Below the pieces are notes generated by a model. The model ran no database searches, was not told the DNA's origin, and saw only the letters and a list, made by a program, of their open reading frames with translations. The position numbers and the translations under genes were made by a program. DNA of 64,000 bases from Closterium sp. Naga37s-1. Lineage: Eukaryota > Streptophyta > Zygnematophyceae > Desmidiales > Closteriaceae. Shown here piece after piece: positions 38,698 through 48,592 of the stretch (positions within the stretch are counted from its first letter, which is position 1; the number at the start of each line of letters is the position of its first letter). The DNA lies in assembly GCA_947471745.1 (NCBI GenBank), contig CANJKZ010000544.1:1-64000 (forward strand), written 5' to 3'.

Positions 38698-40355
38698 CTA
38701 CACCTCCTGAGGAGCGCCGTTGAAGCCGATAACATGTTTGATACCGCCGCCACTGCTCATCTCCACAAAGGCAGAGCGATCTCCCATAAGATGGTGGGAG
38801 CATCCGCTATCAAGTAGCATGACGCTCGGGTTCGCCTTTACAGCAGCTGCAACAGCCTGTAAGCCCCCCCTGGCCTCAGGCTCTAGCATGACGGGAGGAG
38901 GATGCTCTATAACGGGCTTCACCATCGCACATGATGACTGCCCGCTCCCCTTAGAGCCATCACCCCCCTTGCCACTCGCGCTGCTGCCTCCAGAACCCTC
39001 TCCACCCTTGTCTGCCTCTTTATCCGCCCGCTGCCGACAGTACTTAGCGATATGCCCCGGCTGCCCACACACGTAGCAATTCCCCTTGAACCCTCCTTTC
39101 CCCCCCTTTGACTGGCCATCCTTAGCCCTTTTCCACTTCTCCCCTCCCTCACTAACCCCACCCCCATGCTTAGGCTGCTGCTGCTGTGCCGTAGTGGGAG
39201 GGGAAGGGGATGCAGTTTGCTGAAAATAGGGCTTACCCTTCTTGGTAAGCACTTGGTTCGCCTGGGGAAGAAATTGGTCCTTCCTGTCAGAATCCCAACC
39301 ACTAGACCATTGGGATAAAAGGGCTTTTTAAGTAGCGGGTCAGAGTGCGCCCATAACCCCCCAGGCGAACGCGCCTGTAACCCCCCCTAGGATCAATTGG
39401 GCATCCACAGTGCAGATCTACTGACACCCCCCCACACTGGGAGGCCCAGGACTGAGCACAGCGGCAACGGCCTACATGTGCATACACCGGGATTCGAACC
39501 CGAGACCACTCTGACACCATGTCAGAATCCCAGTCACTAGACCACTGGGATAAAGGGCTTGTTTGTGTAGTGGGTCAGAGTGCGCCCATAACCCCCCAGG
39601 CGAACGCGCCTGTAACCCCCCTAGGACCAATCGGGCATCCACAGTGCAGATCTACTGACACTGCAGATCTACTGACACTTCCGTCCCTCCTCCGCCAACG
39701 TACACTCTTCCTCGATAATGTAGCTAGCAAGGGTGTCCTCGTCCAGCTCCTTGCGCACCTGCGGCAATTTCAGCATCCTACGTAAAAGGTTGTACTGCTG
39801 CGGCAACCCCTTCACGACGTGAGTAATGTACGACGCCTGCGAGTAATCTACGCCGGCCATCCTCAGGTTCACTAGGATCTGCTGTGCACGGTTGCAATAG
39901 GACGTGGCGGACTCGTGCTCTCCCATCTCGAGATTAGTGAGCGCCTGCTCTAACTGACCTATGTACAGGTCGTCCTTCGCCATATACGTGCGCATAATAA
40001 ACTGCCATGCCTGAAAGCCGGCATCTACCTTCATGCGACACGCCTTAAGGGCGATGTGTACGGTTGGGGAGCAGCATCAGGAAATCGTGGTGAATGCCAG
40101 TAGCTGCATTGCGCGAAATTGTGTGACAAGCGCAACTGCATGCGCTGGGGGAGGAGGTGTGGTACCGTCGATGAATCGCTTAAGCTGGGCGATCTCAAGC
40201 TGAGGCTCGATAGATTCAACCCACGTCGACAGGTCGTCACGTCCTTCTAATGGCCTAGGTACGACGATCTTGTCTGGAGTGAATTTGAAGAAACCATAGT
40301 TGGGGGCTATTCCCTCGTCCCTCGTCATCGATCCAATTGGGGTAACGCCCGGCAT
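38698..40355 (-). pseudogene. Copia D gag C-half and protease, interrupted by a TRIM
   Basis: Gag reads DEGIAPNYGFFKFTPDKIVV, a frameshift near 40035-40075, then FQAWQFIMRTYMAKDDLYIG (UBN2-type gag). It continues through EEECTLAEEGRK and, after removal of 39280-39679, on in frame to TKKGKPYFQQTASP. Zinc knuckle CYVCGQPGHIAKYC (CX2CX4HX4C) and protease LLDSGCSHHLMGDRSAFV are intact; stop at 38698. Confidence 0.88.
39285..39677 (-). mobile_element. TRIM-type mini LTR retrotransposon in copia D gag, TSD CTTCC
   Basis: 393 bp with no coding capacity. LTRs 39285-39426 (142 bp) and 39520-39660 (141 bp, followed by a 17-bp repeat of its own end to 39677); about 10 percent diverged. Target duplication CTTCC at 39280-39284 and 39678-39682. 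On the element strand the internal part starts with primer site TGGTGTCAGAG at 39519 and holds GGTTCGAATCC at about 39500-39490. Confidence 0.92.
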
Positions 40356-40454
40356 AGCCTCACTATCGTACTCCTCCGCATTCCCTCCTCCAGCAACGCT
40401 CCGCCGTCCTACATTCGCACGCTCTTGTGATGCCGCCGCTCGATGAACACGCTC

Positions 40455-40769
40455 CTATATACCGCCGACGCTAGCCGTACTAAACCGAGTCGGTCCTCGC
40501 AGGACCCCACGCGACATCAACCCATCAAGCTCCTCGTCATCGCTGTTTCCGCCATCGACAGCCATATCCCACGCACTAGTACCTCCCGCAGCTTGCTCAA
40601 CATTCTCTACACGCGGCGAGGGATGATCGCGACGCCGACGAGTGCGTAATCCCTCCTGCATGAGCTCGTACTCGATATCACTAAGCTCACCACGAGAATG
40701 GCGGGCTACGAGATCCTCCTCTAATGCGCGAATTTTGCCGGCCTCAGCGTTCGCCTCCTCCGTACTCAT
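40455..40769 (-). pseudogene. Probable copia D gag N-terminus
   Basis: Opens at ATG 40769 with STEEANAEAGKIRALEEDLV, charged and helical, followed by RRRRDHPSPRVENVEQAAGG. It lies just upstream of the gag piece at 40355 in another frame. Assigned by position only. Confidence 0.5.
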
Positions 40770-42500
40770 CCTCTACGACATCTCTATAAGGTACCACAAA
40801 TTAAAATAAATTGTCCCTTCCTCAAATCCCTCGTCTTGGGGTCACCTCACAAGGGTCCTCAGACGAGTGGTAATGAATCACCAAACGCCCTATCCTTGGG
40901 TCCGAGAGCGTAACTGGAGGGAAATTAAGAGAGGTTCAACTTAAATTAATGAGCTCCCTTCACTAACGCCGCACGCCAAGGCGAGTATGCGAACGAACGT
41001 CGACGGAAAGCTATGCGTGTTCGTTCCACGCTCACCGCACCATGAAGGAATACTATGGAGAGCGTAGCGATAGCGAGAGAGTTTCGGATATGAGAATGGT
41101 GTTGCGCCAGCAACTCAGTAGCGTTTAAGTAGCGTTCGTCTCCAATGACTTAGAGAGAATTCAAGTAGCAATTGGACTTCACAAGAAAAGTAATATGATC
41201 CATGAATACAAAAGCAAACATACATGCAAATATAGGCAAGCAAGAGTTGCACAAATGTTGCGTGGCGCTTCGGTGTAACCCAACCCCACGAAAATGGTGT
41301 GCGGGTGGGTGAACGCGCCCCGCCAAACTTCCATCCAACTCAGCAGCGAAATGTATTCCGTGCAAGCCACTCCAGCCAACACTGCAAGGAGTGGCGTGAC
41401 TCTCAAAGAAGCACACCTAACTCCCAAAGACTCATGCCTCCTCACACCGAATCCACCACTTCTCCAACCATCACGGAGATCGGTGCCGAGGCATTAGGTC
41501 GTCAGTCGCCGACCTGCCAAGTCAAACGCTTCGCGAGGGCCCTTGCTGTCATAGGGCCCTCTAGCACCAACAGAGAGTGAGCGGGGGGTAGTTGGAAGCA
41601 CAGACTGCGAGTCAAGTACGCGGCGGTTCCAGGCAACAGTCCACAATTGGCCGGCGGCTCCATGTGCGCTTCGAGCAACAAGACTCGGCCGAATACTTGT
41701 CCAACATTGGCCGACTCTTGCTACCGCTCGTGCTCTCGCTTATCCCTCCCCCTCCCCCTTTTCCCGGTGCACCACCCCCTCTTCCCCTCCCCCCTGTCCC
41801 CCGTTCCCCCCCCCCCCCCCCCCCCTCCCCCCTCCTCCCCACCCCCTTTACTACCCCCCTCCTTCTCCCACAACATGAAAAGATACAACTGACGTGAAAT
41901 TGAGAGAAGTTTGCGTGAGGAGTTCGGGCAAGCAGGCATTTGGGATCGCACGCAAATGGATGGACGACGTCGCTCCACAACACAGCTTGCTAACTGTACT
42001 AACGAGCAGGACTTGTAGCTGGAGTCTTTGATGAGGCTCCACGTGGTGTAATGGTCTGGGTCACCAATGATTTGTTAGAGATTTATGTTTGACTCACATT
42101 ATGGAACTGTACACTCTACACAAAACTCCAGTTGTGCACACACGGTTCACGTTGGGCCCTGTTCGCCAAGGGAACCGCGAGACGGGCGAATCGCGAAACC
42201 CACGAGGAAGGAACCTAAGTGGTTTGGGAACTATTACGACAGAATCAGGAAGGGGCACGAGGGGATCGCGAACCTCTCTTCCACGTTTCCTTGCTTGTCG
42301 CATGCTTTTTTTGTCGTTCAGATAACCAATCTAAAATTCGATCCCTTCTGTAAAAGTAGGTGTTCGCAAACTTAGCCGACTCCGTGAGGTTTGGACGGAA
42401 TCAACAGCCTCGGCTAGATTTTTTACGTTATCAACAGCCTCGGCTGGGGGAATTCCTGATGCCGTCAAAATGGCCTGGCGAACAGGGCTTGTGTGACAAT
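40770..42500. other. Unassigned stretch, perhaps leader or 5' LTR of copia D
   Basis: No coding signal. Poly-C near 41806-41826. GGCTAGATTTTTTACG-type text with two copies of ATCAACAGCCTCGGCTAGATT / GGCTGGGG at 42401-42450. It ends at the ACAAT target duplicate of element E. Confidence 0.45.
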
Positions 42501-43189
42501 TGTCAGGAAACTAAAGGAAGGAATGAAACAGAGAAGAGAGGTTTTACTAGCAGGCAGTTGAGTACATATAGAAAACCCTAAATTGGGCTGTACTCACTAC
42601 TGAGTACCCCACTGCAGGCTAGACAAATATAACATTCTGACACACCCCCATAGCCGAAGTGGGGTGTAATCAGCACAATAAGCAAGCAGAGCAATAGTTC
42701 ACAATAATAAGCAAAGCTAGAGGCAGTCACAGACGGTAAGTGAGGAGGAAGAGGGACTGTGAGAGGAGAGGAGATTGGAGGCGACGGGTGAAGCCGCAGA
42801 TACACGGGCAACAGGAGCGGCGCGCACTGTGGCTACCGGAGATTGTAGCCTCCGGAATACTTGAGTAACTGGCTCCACGGCTAACTCTGAGCGGCAGGAG
42901 CAACGGACCCATGGGCGACTGGCGCAGCAGGCTCGCTGGGCTACCAGAGATTGTAGCCTCCGGACTACTGGCGCTGCTGGCGACACAACGGCTGCCTCCG
43001 CCCAACCTCCCCCTAACTGTCCCAAAACTCCCGTTCACACCCCCTGCTGCACCCCTAGCTTCACTCCCACGACACCCCCCTAGCACCACTCCTTCGGCTC
43101 CCACACATCCACCCCCCTCAGCGGCAGCTGCAGCAGTGGGAGACAGAGGAGGAGGAGGAGCAAGGGTCGACTCCCACACCCGCCACCCC

Positions 43190-43780
43190 TCACCCGCCAC
43201 CCCTCAGTTGTACGTGGACAGGAAGCGGCACGGGCGGCTCGCGGGCTGCAGGGGCGGCACGTGGGCTGCAGGGGCGGCTCGTGGGCTGCAGGGGCGGCTC
43301 GCGGGCTGCAGGAGGGGGGCTCGCGGGCCCCCCGAGGGCGCCTTGACGGGCGACAGGAGTGGGGGCCGCGCGGGCCCCCGAGGGCGCCACGACGGGCGAC
43401 AGGAGTGGGCCGCGCGCGGGCCCCCGAGGGCGCCATGATGGGCGACGAAAGTGAGGGCCGTGCGGGCCCCCGATGGCGCCACGACGGGCGACAGGCGTGG
43501 GCCGCGCGCGGGCCCCCGAGGGCGCCACGACGGGCGAGAGAAGTGGGGGCCGCACGGGCCCCCGATGGCGCCACGACGAAAGGGGGGGGGGGCGCGCACG
43601 AGCGACAAAATCGCCGCATGCCCCGGGGCGCGCGACGGGCAGGGCAGGGCGTCGCGCGGTCACCAGAGCGGCGCGACGGGCAGAAAACCGCCGCGCGCCC
43701 CGAGCGCGCGGCGGGAAGAAAAAATGCCGCGCGGCAGGCAGAAATACGGCGCGCGCCCGAGGCGCGCGATAGGCAGGACA
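43190..43780 (-). repeat. GC-rich leader array of element E
   Basis: 50-60-bp units (plus-strand GGGCCCCCGAGGGCGCCACG ACGGGCGACAGGAGTGGGCC) about seven times between 43320 and 43600, flanked by CGGGCTGCAGGGGCGGCTCG units (43225-43320). A third, unrelated array sequence at the same site as in elements B and C. Confidence 0.93.
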
Positions 43781-43783
43781 GCA

Positions 43784-43826
43784 GCAGCGGAAGCTAACGG
43801 TGGGCCCATGCACAGGATCGATTCCA
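43784..43826 (-). promoter_or_regulatory. Primer site and extended tRNA complement of element E
   Basis: Element strand, in order: TGGAATC, CGATCCTG, ATGGGCCCACC (43809-43799) and GCTTCCGCTGC (43794-43784). Each matches the complement of initiator tRNA-Met (acceptor, T arm, anticodon arm, D arm) in the right order, with internal deletions. Confidence 0.75.
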
Positions 43827-43973
43827 TGTCAGGAAACTAAAGGAAGGAATGAAACAGAGAAGAGAGGTTTTACTAGTAGGCAGTTGAGTACATATAGCAA
43901 ACCCTAAATTGGGCTGTACTCACTATTGAGTACCCCACTGCAGGCTAGACAAATATAACATTCTAACAACAAT

Positions 43974-45116
43974 GAAGAGGCAGACAATGCCTTAATATTG
44001 CTCGCTCAGCGACACAGATGCTGAGGGCGTAGAAAAATGGATTTCTCATACAGATGTTCCGGGTTAGAAGCCATCCCTCATACAGATGTATCTCATTTCA
44101 TTGCTTGTCGTGAGCACATCCTGGCCACACACACAAACCTGCTTGCAGGGCATGCACTAGCCTCTCAAGCTGCGGCGGTCTTGTAGACTGCGTATGTGTG
44201 GAAAGCAGAATGTGTATGAATAGCGTGACGCAAATTGCCAGTTCCACATGCATTGTCAGCCAAAGACTGTTCCTCCCATCGTGACCCCTCCCACTTCACG
44301 GCCATCCTTTGTTCCCGCTGGAACAGTCTACTAGGCTGTTAGGATCTCGAGATACACCCGCTCAACTCGCCGATCAGCCAGCTCACCTCATTGGTGACTA
44401 CTAGCCGGCTGTGAGCCGGCTCGGACCACACTGTTACTACTACTACTGTACTGAGCACAATTATTAGATGGAGGCGTGCAACAGCAGTCCTGTTTTGGTG
44501 TATATGCGTGTAACACGTGGCAGTGTTACACTGATAGATCCAAACTCTCTGTTTTCACACCCATGGCCAACTCCCTTGGTCTGTCGTGTGAAGCCGGAAG
44601 TCCGAAAACGTCGCCAGAGCGTCTCCGACAATCTCATGGCGTGAATCATGTAGCGGCTGGAATCCTAAGCCGGGCTTCTGTGAAGGACATCGTTTGACCA
44701 TTGACCTATACGACAGATGGCTTGACTGTAAACATGCAGCTGCGGCGAGACGGCGAGCAGGAATCCTCACCAAGACGACGACGCATCTGCGGTAGGCAGT
44801 AGGAGGGATGAGCAAGCACCACCACCACTCCACCCAGCAACTTACTACATGCGCCGCCGTCACGTGTCACAGGAGTGCCTCGCAACACCACACCAGCCTG
44901 TGCAAACTCGAGAAGCCGCATTGGTTCGTGCTGGATGAGAGACGAGCAGTCCTTCGCGCTGAATTGAGAAGCCTCTTGCAGCGCTGGCCAGTCTATGTAG
45001 AGCATTCACGCCTGTGATCTGCGTTCATTGCCGCGATAGTATTTCGGCCGAGTGTCTGTTTTCCACTCTCCTGACCAGCAGCGGCGGGTTTCTGCTGCGC
45101 TGAGAGTCTCGTCACC
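43974..45116. other. Spacer upstream of the ABCB-like gene; no gene seen
   Basis: Non-repetitive, with short frames only. A promoter for the ABCB gene is expected before 45117; ACTACTACTACTACTG microsatellite near 44436. Confidence 0.5.
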
Positions 45117-45165
45117 ATGGGAGAAGGACCAGCTCCTACGGATCCACTCCAGGAAGCTTTACAAG
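45117..45165 (+). pseudogene. ABCB: ABCB exon 1 (candidate start)
   Basis: GTCACCATGG context; codes MGEGPAPTDPLQEALQ with donor ACAAG|GTCTAA. Phase 1 joins exon 2 to give ESGVDRKGSD. Plausible rather than proven. Confidence 0.55.
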
Positions 45166-45332
45166 GTCTAATCGACTCATAATTCTGCTATTACTACCAG
45201 TAGCCCAGCATTTACGAAATGAGCACGTCGTTTCAACATCGCGGTAGTGTTAGTTAGTACCCAGTTTGAGCCAATACTGATGCTTGTCACTCCCAAATGC
45301 CTGTCACTCTGCGTTATTTTTTCCTGGTTCAG

Positions 45333-45621
45333 AAAGTGGCGTGGATCGGAAGGGCAGTGACGCTGCCACCAAGAATGACCAAGCCAAAGGTGTCAAGGAC
45401 GAGTTCAAGGACGGGGGTAGCGAGAAGAAGCCTCCTTGTCCTGCTCCTCCTCCCTGCGTCGTCGCCTGTTACAAGTTGTTCTCTTACGCGTCGCCTGTTA
45501 CAAGTTGTTCTCTTACGCTGATTCCATACACTACCTGCTGATTGCGTTGGGGTCGGTGGGAGCGTGCACGCATGGCGCCACGCTGCCCGTCTTCTTCCTT
45601 TTCTTCGGCGAGCTCATTGAT
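45333..45621 (+). pseudogene. ABCB: ABCB exon 2 (first TM region) with 29-bp duplication
   Basis: Acidic N-tail [20 protein letters not shown], then CYKLFSYA; the 29 bases coding it are repeated at 45490-45518 and shift the frame; then [34 protein letters not shown], the ABCB TM1 signature (plant: FSFADxxDYxLMxxGSIGA xxHGASLPVFFIFFG). Confidence 0.92.
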
Positions 45622-46972
45622 GTTAGAGACTAAGGACGGAGTTTATGAAGATTAGGGGCTGAAATATCTCAAAATCGTCAACTACAATTCTGTACAGAAA
45701 CGTCGTTGTCACAAGAAACGTCGTCGACGATTAACGCACTGTTAGAATTCTCTCAAACTCGATTATTTTGTAGCCCTTGACCGTGGCTATCTTTCCCAAT
45801 TTGAATAGTATCAAAATACAGAGTGTAACGCGAGTTATGAACTTCGGCGCACTAGGGGGTATGCTGCCATAGAAAACGTAACTCAATCACAATTATCTCA
45901 CAAGTTCACACAAGAAAGTTGGAGTAGCAATGGAACCAGGTAGGAAGGGATGAGGAGGACGAGAGGGAAGGTCCCAAGGGAGTCCCCAACCAAGGAAACC
46001 CCATACCACACAATTCCCCTCTCTATAGGCACCCCAACTTTGACATTTGTCACTTTCCCAACTCATGCCATCCACCTCACCCAACTTGGCCAAACTTGCC
46101 AACCTGGTTTGGCTTCTCCCAACCACTTGGCATCATCTACAGTGATGGTGACGAATTTCCCAACCCCCAAAAGTCTGTAACCCATATTGAGTCAACCCGC
46201 AAATTCCCATACTCGCTGCATCACAATAAAAAATCTTCGAACGATCATATATTTCTTGTTATTGCTTCGATCGCGGCGATTCTCGGTTCGTGGGGAAGCT
46301 CTTGAGCAGAGGAGTCAGTTCAGATATCTGCTCAAGCCAAATAACATTCACACATACTCAGAAAATCCAAACAACACCACACACAAATTCTTGCACACGC
46401 TCACACCACGGATGCAACACACGAACATATGATGGAAGGCAGACAGACGTGAATGCAAATGATAGCATCACATAACAATTGACTCCATGGGAGATAACGA
46501 CATCGGAGGCGTTAGCAAAGTAAGCTGTAGTCCTTTTCGTCCCTCCATGTACTAGATTGGTCGTTTCGTCCCTCCGGTCCTTCGGCGTCCCGGCCATGAT
46601 GGCCGCGTGTGTTGTGAGTGCACCGCCGCCTGTTTCTTATACTACGTGCCTTGTTTTTTATTAAATTTCTCCCCCGGATTTTCTCCTTGTCCTATACTGC
46701 AGTACGCCACGTATCTGGTCTATCTGGGACTAATCGTCTAGCTCATATTCTAATCTCCTACGTCTCTTCCAAAGTTCCCCCCTCTTTCCCTCGTCGCCAC
46801 AGTTTCGCACTTTATTTCTCCTCTCGACTCACTCTGAGCGCCTCAGCGCTTCACTCTGAGCCCTTGACTCTGAGCACTTCCCTCTTTTCGAACATTAACA
46901 CTCCCCTTTCTCCTCCCCATCTGAATCAAGTCATCCGTCCGCCCACTCGTCCCCCCGCCGCGTCTCGCGCAG
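45622..46972 (+). other. ABCB intron, AT-richer, no gene seen
   Basis: No repeats of note and no LTR pair. Exons for the region between TM1 and TM2 (plant FGxLIDSFG... to AEVACWMYTGERQ) are absent here. Short open frames only. Confidence 0.5.
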
Positions 46973-47150
46973 AGGTATCGTGTTGGATGCACACGGGCGA
47001 GCGCCAGGCGGCGTGCATTCGCGAGCAGTACCTGGCGGCAATTTTGTAGCAAGAGATCGGATTCTTCGACTCCCACTCCAGCTCGGGGCAGATCGTCAGC
47101 AACGTCTCCAGCAACGTGCTGCTCGTGCAGGACGCCATTTCCGAGAAGAT
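46973..47150 (+). pseudogene. ABCB: ABCB exon: CWMHTGERQAACIREQYLAA with TAG
   Basis: Reads VSCWMHTGERQAACIREQYL, AAIL, TAG at 47047, then QEIGFFDSHSSSGQIVSNVS and LLVQDAISEK; plant ABCB EVACWMxTGERQ..LRxxYLxAIL xQDIxFFD. The donor expected after GAGAAG reads ATGCGG. Confidence 0.92.
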
Positions 47151-47600
47151 GCGGAGCGAGCGAGAGGGCATCATGCCACATGTAACAGTACGGGGAAGTG
47201 GGGATGGACGGGACGGAGTGCAGGAGTTGGAAAGGGGATAGGGGGGAAGTAGTATAGGTAGGTCTGATAAAGTGGTTGCTGAAGGACAAGGTTTTAGTAC
47301 GTGGTAGTACAGGAGGACAGATTGAAGCACTGATGTGAATCCTGCAATTCGGGTTGAGCCTATTCGCTAGGGTCTTCACTGAGAAGGGTCGTTGGAATCA
47401 GCAAATCCATTCATGAGAGCAATCGCGTTTTCCACTTTCCCTTACTCACACCCTGCCCTCTGTCCTCTCTTCCCCAACTTCCCTTTCCCATCCCTGTCCT
47501 CACCCCCTCCCCTCCTCCCCCCCTTCCCCCCCTCCCCCCTCCTCCCCCTCCTCGCACCCACTCTCCCCCCCCATCTCCTCTGGTTCCTTCCATCTCCCAG

Positions 47601-48090
47601 GTGGGCAGCTTCATGCATTTCATGGCCACGTTCGTGGCGGCGTTCATCATCGGCTTCACCATGCTCTGGCAGCTCACGCTCGTCATCCTCGCCATCGTCC
47701 CCCTCATGGCGGGCTGCGGCGCCGTCTACGCCATCGCCATCACGGGCGTCACCTCCAAGGGGCAGCACGCGTACGCCCAGGCAGGCGTAGTTGCAGAGCA
47801 GGCCATGGGGCAGGCACAGTTGCAAAGCAGGCCATGGGGCAGGTGCGCACGGTGTACTCGTTTGTAGAAGAGGAGAGGACGCTGAAGCAGTACACGCACG
47901 CGCTAGATCCGACGCTGCGGCTGGGGTTCCAAGGGGGGCTGTTCAAGGGCATGGGGCTGGGCAGGATGTGCTTCGTGATGTTCTGCGCGTGGGCGCTGCA
48001 GTTCTGGTTCGCCGCGAAGCTTGTCGCGGACGGCAAGGCGACGGGCGGCCAGACGCTCACCACCATGTTCTCCGCTCTCATCGGCGGCAT
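47601..48090 (+). pseudogene. ABCB: ABCB exon: TM3-TM5, with 29-bp duplication
   Basis: GSFMHFMATFVAAFIIGFTM, LTLVILAIVPLMAGCGAVYA, ITGVTSKGQHAYAQAG; then 29 bases repeated (47790-47818 and 47819-47847) shift the frame; then GQVRTVYSFVEEERTLKQYT and GLGRMCFVMFCAWALQFWFA. The exon ends GGCAT|GTGAGT, joining SLGQA in phase. Confidence 0.93.
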
Positions 48091-48480
48091 GTGAGTGCTC
48101 ATCGGCGGCATGTGAGTGCCAGTGCCCCTCAGCAACCGGGCGGTCCGGGCCTGCTGTGCTATGTAGAGTGTATGTCCTTGCTGGTCCTGTGGCCTGCATC
48201 AGCTCCGCTCGTCAATCACTGGCTGATGCCAGTGATTTCCAGGTGCTGACTGCTAGTCCATCCAGCGTGAGTACTTCAAGCCGACTCTCTCGTTCCGTCA
48301 TCACTGGCTTCTCCAGCCTCGCTCTCCGCTCCCCTCCCACCGCCCTCATCCCTCTCCCCCTCCCCCTCTCTCTCTCTCCCTTCCACTCTTTCTCACCATC
48401 TCTCTGTCTTCCCTTTCCCCTCTCTGCGGCATGTGAGCGCCCCTCACCAACCGGCCCTGCGCTATGTAGAGCAGATGTGA
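48077..48480 (+). repeat. Echoes of the ABCB LIGGM donor junction
   Basis: CTCATCGGCGGCATGTGAGT G is tandemly doubled (48077-48097, 48098-48118). A third, diverged copy with 50 bases of intron (GCGGCATGTGAGCGCCCCTC ... GCTATGTAGAG) lies at 48425-48475. Confidence 0.9.
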
Positions 48481-48592
48481 TATATCCTCCCTCATCCCTC
48501 CCCCCCTCTCCCCCTCTCTCTCTCCCTCCCTCCCCTCTCTGACCATCTCCTTCCATCCCTTTCCCACCTCCCCGCACCTGCTTGTCATTCAG

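Larger units (their letters stand above)
36252..40769 (-). mobile_element. Copia element D, a second copia lineage, 3'-truncated
   Basis: Minus strand: gag with a standard CCHC knuckle, protease DSGCSHHL, GAG-pre-integrase, integrase, and only the first half of RT. RT stops matching the family near 36320 and RNase H and the 3' LTR are gone; copia C lies 60 bp beyond. A TRIM element interrupts gag. I cannot place the 5' LTR; it should be right of 40770. Confidence 0.85.
42501..43968 (-). mobile_element. Element E, 1.47-kb non-autonomous copia relative, TSD ACAAT
   Basis: LTRs 142 bp (42501-42642 and 43827-43968) with four differences. Target duplication ACAAT at 42496-42500 and 43969-43973. 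Primer site TGGAATCGATCC at 43826. The interior (1184 bp) has the family's tail next to the 3' LTR (minus strand CACTTCGGCTATGGGGGTG), a non-coding GC-rich array, and no gag or pol. It must depend on proteins from relatives such as element C. Confidence 0.95.

Noticed and set aside
39480-39545. A functional tRNA gene in the TRIM
   Set aside because: A-box and B-box-like sequences exist but no acceptor-stem pairing or anticodon arm could be drawn, and the segment coincides with LTR end and primer site.
43080-43840. Arg/Pro-rich frames on both strands in element E
   Set aside because: Leader array artefacts; three overlapping frames are open at once, as expected for stop-poor GC repeats.
45640-46480. 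A possible inserted element in the ABCB intron
   Set aside because: AT-richer than its surroundings, but no terminal repeats, target duplication or coding signal could be found.
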